In this document: positions 1 to 7,216 of the stretch, one piece after another
How positions within the stretch are numbered: position 1 is the stretch's first letter
Layout: each line of letters opens with the position of its first letter
Source: an uncultured Clostridia bacterium
Lineage (GTDB): Bacteria > Bacillota > Clostridia > Lachnospirales > CAMVHY01
Assembly (NCBI GenBank): GCA_946415665.1
Contig: CAMKTI010000020.1
Coordinates: 1 to 18,086 of the forward strand
Reading direction: 5' to 3'
Length of the DNA stretch: 18,086 nucleotides
Notes under the pieces: model-generated
Seen by the model: only the letters and a program-made list of their open reading frames with translations
Databases searched by the model: none
What the model was told of the DNA's origin: nothing
Made by a program: the position numbers and the translations under genes

Positions 1-621
1 TCGGGACATCAAGCAGGTGCTGAAAATCTTGAAAAAATTTTAAATGATGCCGATGAATTAGGAATAAATTATTTAACTGTTTATGCGTTTTCGACAGAAA
101 ATTGGAAAAGAAACAGAAATGAAGTAAATGATTTGATGGATTTAATGGATTATTATTTGGATAAGTACATTAAAAAGCTGGATAAAAAAAATTATAGAAT
201 AAGATTTATAGGTGATATTTTTGGTTTGAAAGAGAGTTTAAGAAAAAAAATTTTTGAGCTAGAAAAATTAAGCGAAAAAAATACAGGTTTGAATTTTATT
301 ATTGCGTTAAATTATGGAGGACACAATGAAATTTTACGGGCAATAAAAAAAATTTGTGATAAAGTTATAAGAAAAGAAATTTTTGTAGATGATATTGATG
401 AGATGATGTTCAAAAAATTTTTGGATACGACAGAAATTGTCGAGCCAGATTTATTAATAAGAACAGGTGGAGAAAAAAGATTAAGTAATTTTTTGTTGTG
501 GCAAATAGCTTATTCGGAATTATATTTTTGTGATAAATTGTGGCCGGATTTTAATAAAAATGATTTATTGGAAGCAATAAAAGAATTTTCTAGTAGAAAA
601 AGAAGGTTTGGTGGAAATTAA
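1..621 (+). CDS. uppS: Isoprenyl transferase (undecaprenyl diphosphate synthase), 5' end missing
   Basis: Condenses isopentenyl diphosphate units onto farnesyl diphosphate to make the C55 lipid carrier for peptidoglycan and wall polymers; cytoplasmic, membrane-associated. The open frame runs from base 1, so the start and the catalytic MDGNGRWA segment (roughly 30-45 residues) lie outside the window; an internal ATG at 133 is not the real start. Visible family motifs are GHQAG at the very beginning, VYAFSTENWKR (bases 82-114), ALNYGG, and the IPP-binding block LLIRTGGEKRLSNFLLWQ followed by SELYF and WPDF near the C-terminus. The last residues RKRRFGG match the usual end of the family. The usual ALNYGGR reads GGH here, a small departure. 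It is the first visible gene of a plus-strand operon; cdsA starts 23 bases after its stop. Confidence 0.95.
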   Translation, partial: SGHQAGAENLEKILNDADELGINYLTVYAFSTENWKRNRNEVNDLMDLMDYYLDKYIKKLDKKNYRIRFIGDIFGLKESLRKKIFELEKLSEKNTGLNFIIALNYGGHNEILRAIKKICDKVIRKEIFVDDIDEMMFKKFLDTTEIVEPDLLIRTGGEKRLSNFLLWQIAYSELYFCDKLWPDFNKNDLLEAIKEFSSRKRRFGGN

Positions 622-644
622 TTGTTTTAAAGAGAGATGATTTT

Positions 645-1463
645 ATGTTAAAAAGAATTTTGACGGCTTTGTTCGGTTTGCCATTGGTATTTTTTTTAAT
701 TCACAAGGGTGGATTAGTTTTACAAGGGGCAGTTTTTATTTGTGCAATGATTGGTTTGAATGAAATTTATAGCGCGATGTCAAAAAATAAATTAAGAATA
801 AATGTTTTAGGTTATTTATTGTCAGGAGCCTATATTTTTATATTAAATAATTTTACGTTTAAGAAATTTATTATAATTTCGAGTGCGTTTATAATAATCA
901 CGCTAATTTTTCTGGTTTTTGATTATAAAAAGATAAATATTATAGATTGCATAATAATGTTGTTTGGTTTTTTTTATGTTAGTTTTTTGCTGTCGTTTAT
1001 AATTTTAGTAAGAAAGCAAATTTATGGTGAGTTTTTTACATGGCTGATATTTATTTCGGCGTGGGGTTGTGATACGTGTGCATATTTTTTTGGAAAAATA
1101 TTTGGCAGAAAAAAATTGATACCTGGATTAAGTCCGAAAAAAACTGTTGAGGGAGCAATCGGAGGAAGTTTGGGAGCGACGTTTTTAGGTTTTATTTACG
1201 CGTTTTTAATATCATATTTTTATAAAATTAAGCATAATAATTTTTTATTGGCATGTGTTATAATCTGTTTTGTTGGTTCTGTTTTGGCACAGCTCGGTGA
1301 TTTAGCGGCATCAGCAATAAAAAGATATAATAATTTAAAAGACTATGGGAAAATATTTCCGGGGCATGGCGGTTTTTTAGATAGATTTGACAGTGTTTTG
1401 TTTACAGGACCTGTTATTTATATTTTTTTATATTTCATGCAGAAAATTAATATACTTGGTTAA
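645..1463 (+). CDS. cdsA: Phosphatidate cytidylyltransferase
   Basis: Makes CDP-diacylglycerol from CTP and phosphatidic acid, the branch point of phospholipid synthesis; integral membrane enzyme. The 272-residue protein is almost entirely hydrophobic helices, as expected. The signature is complete at residues 223-249: S223 and KR, then KD (232-233), PGHGG (239-243) and DRFD (246-249), carrying the conserved acidic and basic residues. The GRKKLIPGLSPKKTVEG block before it (from base 1105) is also typical. The ATG at 645 is preceded by a purine-rich site (AGAGAGATGA). Length matches the family. It sits between uppS and rseP as in many Bacillota, but the dxr gene often found immediately downstream is absent. 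Confidence 0.95.
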   Translation: MLKRILTALFGLPLVFFLIHKGGLVLQGAVFICAMIGLNEIYSAMSKNKLRINVLGYLLSGAYIFILNNFTFKKFIIISSAFIIITLIFLVFDYKKINIIDCIIMLFGFFYVSFLLSFIILVRKQIYGEFFTWLIFISAWGCDTCAYFFGKIFGRKKLIPGLSPKKTVEGAIGGSLGATFLGFIYAFLISYFYKIKHNNFLLACVIICFVGSVLAQLGDLAASAIKRYNNLKDYGKIFPGHGGFLDRFDSVLFTGPVIYIFLYFMQKINILG

Positions 1464-1504
1464 TTTTTGGATTATGGTTGTAGTGTGTATTGAAAAAAAA
1501 TTTT

Positions 1505-1510
1505 TGAGGT
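1505..1510 (+). promoter_or_regulatory. Ribosome-binding site setting the rseP start
   Basis: GAGGTG lies 8 bases before TTG 1519. It favours this TTG over in-frame upstream candidates at 1387 and 1474, which would add residues with no counterpart in the family; ATG 1474 lacks a comparable site. Confidence 0.7.
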
Positions 1511-1518
1511 GTAGAAAA

Positions 1519-2580
1519 TTGGCTATTTTGTGGGCAATAATTATTTTTGGTTTGATAGTTTTAGTACATGAATTTGGACATTTTTTATTAGCAAAAAGAA
1601 ATAATATAACGGTAGAAGAGTTTGCTATTGGAATGGGTCCAAAGATTGTGAGTAAGAAAATTGGTGAGACAGTTTATTCGTTGAGGATTTTTCCATTGGG
1701 TGGGTTTTGTCAAATGTTAGGCGAAGACGGCGAAAGTGATAGTGAAAAAGCTTTTGGGAATAAAACTGTTTGGCAAAGAATGAAAGTTATTGTTGCCGGC
1801 GCAGGAATGAATTTTTTATTGGCGTTTATAATTTTTTTTTGTTTGAGTGTATTTGGTGGAACGGAAATTCCGAGAGTAAAAAAAGTTTTAATTGATTCGC
1901 CTGTTTATAAAGCAGGTATATTATCGGGAGATTATATTTATAAAATAAATGGGCAAAAAATAAATATAGTTCAAGATTTGAATTTTTATTTGTCTGATTT
2001 AAAAAAGAGTGAAGAAAAGATTAATTTAAGTGTAAAACGTGGAAATAAATTATTGAATTTTAATATTGATTTGCCAAAAGAAAAAAATAAAAATTATATT
2101 TTGGGATTCGAGAAAGATTATTTGACAGGGATATTGAGTAATTTTAATGGCTATAAAAAAATTAATGTTTTTGAAGCTTTTTATAATGCGTTTTTTTTAA
2201 TTGTGTTTTATATAAGATTAGCTTTTGTGGGATTATTTAGATTAATTTTTTTTAAGTTATCTATTCGTGATATGGCAGGACCGATTGGAATTGTAAAAAT
2301 AATAGGTGATGTGTACAATGGTGCGGTTAAACAAAGAATAATTTATATAATAGCAGAGATGGCGAATTTTATGGCTATTTTGAGTGCAAACATAGGAATT
2401 TTTAATTTATTGCCATTACCTGCTTTAGATGGTGGAAGATTATTTTTTTTGTTAATTGAGGCAGTAAGACACAAAAAAATTAATCAAGAGAAAGAAGGTT
2501 TGATACACTTTATAGGTTTTGTTGTGTTAATAATATTCGCGGTTATAATTGCTGTGAGTGATATATTAAAAATAGTTTAA
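1519..2580 (+). CDS. rseP: RIP metalloprotease RseP (site-2 protease family)
   Basis: Membrane zinc protease that cuts transmembrane substrates such as anti-sigma factors and remnant signal peptides. From TTG 1519 the protein is 353 residues, the usual size. The first membrane helix carries the zinc site HEFGH at residues 17-21. A PDZ domain follows at about residues 110-190, and the third zinc ligand lies in PALDGGR (D304) near the C-terminal helices. The frame stays open upstream into cdsA, but the protein then would not begin with the family-typical short lead before ILWAIIIFG. I therefore take the TTG preceded by GAGGTG, leaving a 55-base gap after cdsA. A WalRK-type signalling pair lies further downstream, but no sigma or anti-sigma gene is visible to name a substrate. 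Confidence 0.93.
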   Translation: MAILWAIIIFGLIVLVHEFGHFLLAKRNNITVEEFAIGMGPKIVSKKIGETVYSLRIFPLGGFCQMLGEDGESDSEKAFGNKTVWQRMKVIVAGAGMNFLLAFIIFFCLSVFGGTEIPRVKKVLIDSPVYKAGILSGDYIYKINGQKINIVQDLNFYLSDLKKSEEKINLSVKRGNKLLNFNIDLPKEKNKNYILGFEKDYLTGILSNFNGYKKINVFEAFYNAFFLIVFYIRLAFVGLFRLIFFKLSIRDMAGPIGIVKIIGDVYNGAVKQRIIYIIAEMANFMAILSANIGIFNLLPLPALDGGRLFFLLIEAVRHKKINQEKEGLIHFIGFVVLIIFAVIIAVSDILKIV

Positions 2581-2585
2581 TTTAT

Positions 2586-2592
2586 GGGGGAG
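2586..2592 (+). promoter_or_regulatory. Ribosome-binding site setting the guaB-like start
   Basis: GGGGGAG ends 6 bases before TTG 2599. The in-frame ATG at 2584 overlaps this site and has none of its own, so TTG 2599 is the better start and gives the family-like N-terminus MDKKYDRI. Confidence 0.65.
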
Positions 2593-2598
2593 TTAATA

Positions 2599-3939
2599 TT
2601 GGATAAAAAATATGACCGTATTGTATGGGAAGGATTAAATTTTAGTGATGTTTTGGTAGTACCAGATAAAGCTAACGTAAATTTTGATGATATAAGTTTG
2701 AAAACTCGCTTGACAAAAGAAATAGTTTTAAATATGCCATTAATAAGCGCACCAACGAACGCCGAGTTACAAACAATTACTGAATCAGAAATGGCTATAG
2801 CAATTGCAAGACAAGGTGGAATTGGTGTAGTGCATTGTAATATGTCAATAGAATTACAAGCATTGGAAATAGACAAAGTGAAAAGGTCACAACATGGAGT
2901 TATTAGTGACCCGTTTTATTTGTCGCCAAATCATTATGTACGTGAAGCTTTGGAGTTAATGGGACGATATAAAATTTCTGGTGTGCCAATTTGTGAAGGC
3001 AAAAAACTTGTCGGAATTATTACTAATCGTGATATCAAGTTTGAAAATAATTATGAACGCAAAATTTATGAATTAATGACGAGCGAAAATTTAATAACTG
3101 CACCTGAAAGAACTAGTTTAGGAGAAGCTAAAAAAATTTTGGCTAAATATAAAATAGAAAAATTGCCGTTAGTAGATGATGAAGGAAATTTAAAAGGCTT
3201 AATCACGATTAAAGATATAGAAAAAGCTATTAAATATCCAAATGCTGCACATGATAAAAACGGAAGGTTATTAGTAGCCGCAATGGTTTTATGCGGTGAT
3301 GAAACTTTGTTTAGATGTGAGAAATTAATGGAATCGCGTGTTGATGCAGTAGTTTTGGAAAGTAATTATAAATATAGCTATAGTGATAAATTTATAAATA
3401 AAGTCAGAGAGGTAAAAAATAGTTTTAAGAATTTGCAGTTAATAGTAGGAAATGTCGTAACTCCAGATGCAGTGCATGAATTAATTTTAGCCGGTGCTGA
3501 TGCGATAAAAGTTGGTCTTGGTACTGCAACAAATTCTGATATTAATATTAATTCGGGAGTTGGCTTACCACAACTCACTGCTATTTCAAGCTGTGTTCAT
3601 GAAGCCAGAAAATATGGCGTTCCGATTATAGCTGATGGCGGAATCAGATATTCAGGTGATTTAACAAAGGCATTTGCAGCTGGTGCTGATGTTTGTATGT
3701 TGGGTAGTATGTTTTTAAATTGTTATATTAACGAAGAAAAGATACGGCTACACAAAAATGATAGATATAGAAGATTCATAGGAAACATATCTGCAAAAGA
3801 ATTATATGGAGATATGAAATTATCGGAAATAATAGAGTATCTATCAAATGGCTTAAAGTTAGGCATGTATTATTGCGGTGCTAAAGATATTAGTGAGTTG
3901 CGGAAATGTAAATTTATTCGAGCAAAAAATATGAGATAA
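2599..3939 (+). CDS. IMP dehydrogenase-like protein with eroded active site (probable pseudoenzyme)
   Basis: The fold is that of IMP dehydrogenase, which converts IMP to XMP with NAD+. Seen: GLNFSDVLVVP near the start, GGIGVVHCNMSIELQA, two CBS motifs at about residues 95-210 (SPNHYVREAL, VGIITNRD, LITAPERTSL, KGLITIKD), the phosphate site DGGIRYSGD and GADVCMLGS, and the C-terminal GLKLGMYYCGAKDISELR. Missing: the catalytic cysteine loop, normally GPGSICTTR, reads GTATNSDIN with serine (S313) at the Cys position. The SAxMDTVTE segment is altered to SAPTNAELQTITE. The NAD-contact DTAHGHS is ESNYKYS. The mobile flap with its Arg-Tyr pair is absent, so the protein has 446 residues against about 485. 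The frame is intact on both sides of each change, so these are not frameshifts. It is co-transcribed with rseP (18 bases between stop and start) and ends at a strong terminator. It may bind a nucleotide without catalysing the dehydrogenase reaction. Confidence 0.85.
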   Translation: MDKKYDRIVWEGLNFSDVLVVPDKANVNFDDISLKTRLTKEIVLNMPLISAPTNAELQTITESEMAIAIARQGGIGVVHCNMSIELQALEIDKVKRSQHGVISDPFYLSPNHYVREALELMGRYKISGVPICEGKKLVGIITNRDIKFENNYERKIYELMTSENLITAPERTSLGEAKKILAKYKIEKLPLVDDEGNLKGLITIKDIEKAIKYPNAAHDKNGRLLVAAMVLCGDETLFRCEKLMESRVDAVVLESNYKYSYSDKFINKVREVKNSFKNLQLIVGNVVTPDAVHELILAGADAIKVGLGTATNSDININSGVGLPQLTAISSCVHEARKYGVPIIADGGIRYSGDLTKAFAAGADVCMLGSMFLNCYINEEKIRLHKNDRYRRFIGNISAKELYGDMKLSEIIEYLSNGLKLGMYYCGAKDISELRKCKFIRAKNMR

Positions 3940-3940
3940 A

Positions 3941-3991
3941 ATTAAACTCGTTTTATTTAAATGTATTTTATTTGATTATAAACGATTTAAT
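3941..3991 (+). repeat. Inverted repeat just after the guaB-like stop
   Basis: ATTAAACTCGTTT (3941-3953) is complementary to AAACGATTTAAT (3980-3991) with one bulged C and a loop of about 26 bases. It could form an AU-rich stem in the 3' UTR ahead of the terminator. Confidence 0.45.
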
Positions 3992-4001
3992 ATAAAAATT
4001 T

Positions 4002-4037
4002 TGCCTCTGAGAGAAATTTCGGAGGTATTTTTTTTTT
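4002..4037 (+). terminator. Rho-independent terminator of the uppS-cdsA-rseP-guaB operon
   Basis: An 11-bp stem (4002-4012 with 4017-4027, including three G-U pairs) closes on a GAAA tetraloop and is followed by ten T residues (4028-4037). It lies 62 bases after the guaB-like stop. Confidence 0.93.
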
Positions 4038-4050
4038 GAGTAAAAAAAAT

Positions 4051-4079
4051 AATATTTTGTGGCATAGCCAAAAAATATT
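4051..4079. repeat. Near-perfect palindrome upstream of the response regulator
   Basis: Arms AATATTTTGTGGC (4051-4063) and GCCAAAAAATATT (4067-4079) pair with one mismatch around the three-base centre ATA. No T-run follows the stem, so it does not look like a terminator. Its position, about 75 bases before the candidate -10, fits an operator or other protein-binding dyad. That role is inference. Confidence 0.6.
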
Positions 4080-4131
4080 TTTAGAACAGCAAAAAAATTT
4101 AAATGTGTACTCGATAAATCTGTGATAAAAA

Positions 4132-4160
4132 TTACATTTGAATATATTTTTTGATAGAAT
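4132..4160 (+). promoter_or_regulatory. Weak candidate promoter for the two-component operon
   Basis: TAGAAT (4155-4160) is a good -10 match; 17 bases upstream the -35 position holds TTACAT, a poor match. This could be an activator-dependent promoter. Only the -10 is persuasive. Confidence 0.35.
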
Positions 4161-4202
4161 AGCAGCGAGTTTTTAAATATTTTTTATGGGAGCAAGATTA
4201 AT

Positions 4203-4898
4203 TTGTCTTATAAAATTTTAATTGTTGATGACGAAAAATTAATTGTCAAAGGAATAAAATTTAGTTTGGAACAAGATAATATGATCGTTGATACGGCTTT
4301 TGATGGCGAAGAAGCAATTGAGAAAATAAAAAAAAATAATTATGACTTATTGATTTTGGATTTAATGTTGCCAAAAATTGATGGGCTTGAAATTTGCCAG
4401 CAATGTCGTGAATTTTCTTTGGTGCCAATCATTATTTTGACTGCAAAAGGTGAGCCAATGGATAAAATAATTGGTTTAGATTACGGAGCGGATGATTATT
4501 TGACGAAGCCGTTTAATATTTTGGAATTAAAAGCACGGATCAAAGCAATTTTACGCCGGAGCAAAAAAAATAATTTTGAGGCTGATAATTTTAAGTCAAA
4601 TATTTTAAAATTACGCGATTTGGAAATTGATTTGGATTCGAAACGAGTTTTTGTAAATAAAATAGAAAAAATATTGCCGGCAAAAGAATTTATTTTGCTT
4701 GAGATTTTGGTTAGAAACCCAAATAAAATTTATAGCCGCGAAAGTTTATTAAAAATTGTGTGGGGAGAAAAATATCCCGGAGATGCGCGAACAGTTGATG
4801 TGCATATAAGAAGATTACGTGAAAAAATCGAACCAAATCCAAGTGAACCGATTTATATTTTTACACGTTGGGGGGCAGGTTATTATTTTAAAAAATAA
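4203..4898 (+). CDS. OmpR/PhoB-family response regulator (WalR/PhoP-like)
   Basis: Cytoplasmic DNA-binding regulator of a two-component system. The receiver domain (about residues 1-120) has the acidic pair in LIVDDE, the phospho-acceptor D53 in LILDLMLP, the conserved Thr in IILTAKGE and the Lys in DYLTKPF. The winged-helix domain (about 130-231) ends in YSRESLLKIVWG, RTVDVHIRRLREKIE and RWGAGYYF, close to WalR/PhoP-type regulators. The start is TTG 4203, with GGAG at 4188-4191; no in-frame ATG gives a complete receiver. The 3' end overlaps or abuts the kinase gene, so the two are translationally coupled. The target genes are unknown. The convergent wall-hydrolase-inhibitor-like lipoprotein gene makes wall homeostasis a reasonable guess. 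Confidence 0.93.
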   Translation: MSYKILIVDDEKLIVKGIKFSLEQDNMIVDTAFDGEEAIEKIKKNNYDLLILDLMLPKIDGLEICQQCREFSLVPIIILTAKGEPMDKIIGLDYGADDYLTKPFNILELKARIKAILRRSKKNNFEADNFKSNILKLRDLEIDLDSKRVFVNKIEKILPAKEFILLEILVRNPNKIYSRESLLKIVWGEKYPGDARTVDVHIRRLREKIEPNPSEPIYIFTRWGAGYYFKK

Positions 4899-6321
4899 AA
4901 TTAAATGGTTTTATAGTTTGAGATTTAAATTAATTTTAAGCTATATGCTGATAAGTTTTATTCCGTTGGTAATTTTTTCGTTTTTTATTACTAACTCGAT
5001 AAAAAATTATTTTAAAAACGACCGGAGTAAATATTTATTAACAGACGCAAATATTATCGCCCGTAATATATCAAAAGGCGATTATTTTTTTGGCAAGAAT
5101 ATAAATCTTTTCGATGAAGAGCTTGAAAAAAAAAGTCTTGATGGAGCATATAGAATTTTAGTTTTAAATAAATTTTATTATGTAATAAATGATTCGAATA
5201 AGACGGCGACGGGAAAAATTTATATTATTCCGGAAGTAATTGACGCAATAAAAAAAAAAGATCAGTCGATTTTAAGAGCTGATTCAAAACAAATTTATAC
5301 GTGCGTGCCAATTCTTAATAAAAATTCTGAGCCAATCGGTACGGTCTTAATTATTTCGTCGGCAAAAGAAATTTTTTTGATTATAAATCAGATACAGCAA
5401 AAATTATTTTTTTTAATGGGAATTATTTTCGCGATAATTTTTATTTCTGCGTTATTTATTTCGCATTTGATTATTAGTCCGTTAAAAAAAATTTTAGATG
5501 TCATAAATAAAATTTCGCTTGGGCATTTAAACGAAAGAATTAAAATTGATAATAAAGATGAATTTGCGAAATTAGCTTTTTCTTTTAATAAAATGACTGA
5601 TAAATTAAATCAAACTGAGATTGCACGCGAAGAATTTGTTTCAAATGTTTCTCATGAATTAAAAACACCTTTGAGTGCAATAAAAGTTTTGACTGAATCG
5701 ATGTTAAATGAAACGGAATTGCCGGTTAATATTTATCATGAGTTTTTGGGCGATATAAATTCAGAAATTGATCGCATGACGAATATTGTAAATGATTTGC
5801 TTACGCTTGTAAAATTAGATAAAAATCGATCGCCGTTAAATATTTCGAGTGTAAATTTTAATAATATGCTAGAAAATATAATTAAAAGGCTTTTACCGTT
5901 AGCAGCCAAAAAAAATATTTTGTTAGAGTTGACACACGAGACAAATAATATTTTTTTACAAGCGGACGAAGTAAAATTGTCGCTTGCGGTTTCTAATTTA
6001 ATTGACAATGGAATTAAATATACGCCACCAAATGGTAAAGTAAAAATTAATATTAATGCAGACGAAAATTTTTGTTATCTTGCTGTGCAAGACAATGGAA
6101 TAGGAATAAATGAGGCGGAGCAAAATAAAATTTTTGATCGATTTTATCGCATAGATAAAACCCGTGACCGAGAAACCGGCGGCACGGGCTTGGGTCTTGC
6201 TATTACTCGTTCAACTATTTTAATGCATAAAGGTGAAATTAGTTTGACAAGCCAGGAAGGACTTGGTACAACTTTTTTTATTAAACTGCCATTAAGATTT
6301 AAATTTACCAAACGTAACTAA
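4819..6321 (+). CDS. Membrane sensor histidine kinase (WalK/PhoR-like)
   Basis: Partner kinase of the regulator upstream. Using GTG 4819 (500 residues), the order is: TM1 at about 34-57, an extracytoplasmic sensor of about 135 residues resembling the PDC/Cache type (YRILVLNKFYYVINDS), TM2 at about 194-220, HAMP, HisKA with phospho-acceptor H279 in SNVSHELKTPL, then HATPase with N-box NLIDNGIKYTP, DNGIGI, FDRFYR and GGTGLGLAI. There is no PAS domain between HAMP and HisKA, unlike classical WalK. The start is uncertain: GTG 4819 overlaps the regulator by 80 bases. The only strong upstream site (GGGGGCAGG, 4870-4878) would feed a rare ATT near 4882-4885; TTG 4918 is possible but lacks a site. 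The 3' end overlaps the convergent lipoprotein gene by 17 bases. Confidence 0.92.
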   Translation: MKKSNQIQVNRFIFLHVGGQVIILKNKIKWFYSLRFKLILSYMLISFIPLVIFSFFITNSIKNYFKNDRSKYLLTDANIIARNISKGDYFFGKNINLFDEELEKKSLDGAYRILVLNKFYYVINDSNKTATGKIYIIPEVIDAIKKKDQSILRADSKQIYTCVPILNKNSEPIGTVLIISSAKEIFLIINQIQQKLFFLMGIIFAIIFISALFISHLIISPLKKILDVINKISLGHLNERIKIDNKDEFAKLAFSFNKMTDKLNQTEIAREEFVSNVSHELKTPLSAIKVLTESMLNETELPVNIYHEFLGDINSEIDRMTNIVNDLLTLVKLDKNRSPLNISSVNFNNMLENIIKRLLPLAAKKNILLELTHETNNIFLQADEVKLSLAVSNLIDNGIKYTPPNGKVKININADENFCYLAVQDNGIGINEAEQNKIFDRFYRIDKTRDRETGGTGLGLAITRSTILMHKGEISLTSQEGLGTTFFIKLPLRFKFTKRN

Positions 6322-6946
6322 ACTTTGTGAATAGCCATTTGCCATTTATTTTTTCGCAGACAAAACTATATTTTTCTGTTTCGAAAACGGCTTTTTTATA
6401 ACTGTCGGCATCTATTTTGTCAAAATATTGCACGTCAATGCTATAAATAACTTTATCTTCGGTCTGTTCTTTTATTTCTGATTCAACTCGACTTTCAAAA
6501 GTATCTTGTACACACGGAACTATATATAATTCACCGGATTTACTTTTTATACATTCGTCCCTAAAAGCTTGACCTAAAATTGTGTCAACCAATTCATCTG
6601 AAAAATACTCGCCCAAATATTTTCTTGCTGCCTCAACAGTCGAAAATCTTTCGTCCGTTACTTTATACCAAATTTCATTCGCACGATTTCCTTTAATAAA
6701 AATATTTTTGTCGTAATAATCATCGCCTGTATTATCAAAATAAAAATATGATGCGGCTTTATGTGCTTCGTCAATTTTATCTTCGAGATTATCCAAATTT
6801 TTATCTTCTATATTTTCAGTTGTCGAACTCTCAGAAGATATACTTTCGTTTGGAGATTCCGAATTTTCATTTTTTGTTTGGCTGCATGCGCTTAAAAATA
6901 TTATAAAAAACAAAACTACAAGCGTATAAATTTTCTTTTTCATCAA
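6305..6946 (-). CDS. Lipoprotein, possibly IseA-like D,L-endopeptidase inhibitor
   Basis: Secreted lipoprotein of 213 residues. A short basic N-terminus and hydrophobic stretch end in the lipobox LSAC with Cys21, then a Ser/Glu/Asn-rich linker to about residue 60. The remaining domain of about 150 residues contains ARKYLGEYFSDELVDTIL and a C-terminal FVCEKINGKWLFTKF. This resembles IseA (YoeB)-type proteins, which inhibit peptidoglycan D,L-endopeptidases; the match is from memory of the family pattern and is moderate. In Bacillus subtilis iseA is a WalR target, which would suit the WalRK-like pair next door. The start is firm: AGGAGGTG lies just upstream of the ATG. It converges on the kinase gene with a 17-base 3' overlap, so antisense transcription is likely. 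Confidence 0.85.
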   Translation of the reverse strand: MMKKKIYTLVVLFFIIFLSACSQTKNENSESPNESISSESSTTENIEDKNLDNLEDKIDEAHKAASYFYFDNTGDDYYDKNIFIKGNRANEIWYKVTDERFSTVEAARKYLGEYFSDELVDTILGQAFRDECIKSKSGELYIVPCVQDTFESRVESEIKEQTEDKVIYSIDVQYFDKIDADSYKKAVFETEKYSFVCEKINGKWLFTKFSYVW

Positions 6947-6979
6947 AAATTTTCACCTCCTCATGATTAAACAGCAAAT

Positions 6980-7008
6980 AATTTATCAAACTTAATTTAC
7001 AAAATCAA
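6980..7008 (-). promoter_or_regulatory. Candidate promoter of the lipoprotein gene
   Basis: Minus-strand TTGATT (7008-7003), a 17-base spacer and TAAATT (6985-6980) place the transcript start near 6973, about 27 bases before the ATG. Both boxes match four of six consensus bases. Confidence 0.45.
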
Positions 7009-7139
7009 TTTATTTATATAGATAAAATCAGCTATAAAAAATAAAACGAGATAAAAATTTATTTTTTGTGACGAAAAAGTTTTTATGTGCAAAAAATCAA
7101 TTATCCATTAACAAAAAAAAATAAAATTCATAAAAAAGC

Positions 7140-7168
7140 TTGACAATAAAAATTTTGGCTGTTAAAAT
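7140..7168 (+). promoter_or_regulatory. Consensus sigma-A promoter for the 274-residue orphan
   Basis: TTGACA (7140-7145), an exact -35, a 17-base spacer and TAAAAT (7163-7168). The predicted transcript start is near 7175, about 40 bases before ATG 7217. This is one of the two strongest promoters in the window. Confidence 0.85.
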
Positions 7169-7216
7169 ATAAAATATCTTGTTCAAATAAAAATTTTTAT
7201 GTGGAGGTTGTTGAAT

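Noticed and set aside
2577..3578. Minus-strand open frames within the guaB-like gene
   Set aside because: They overlap a clearly recognisable protein family on the plus strand and have no supporting signals.
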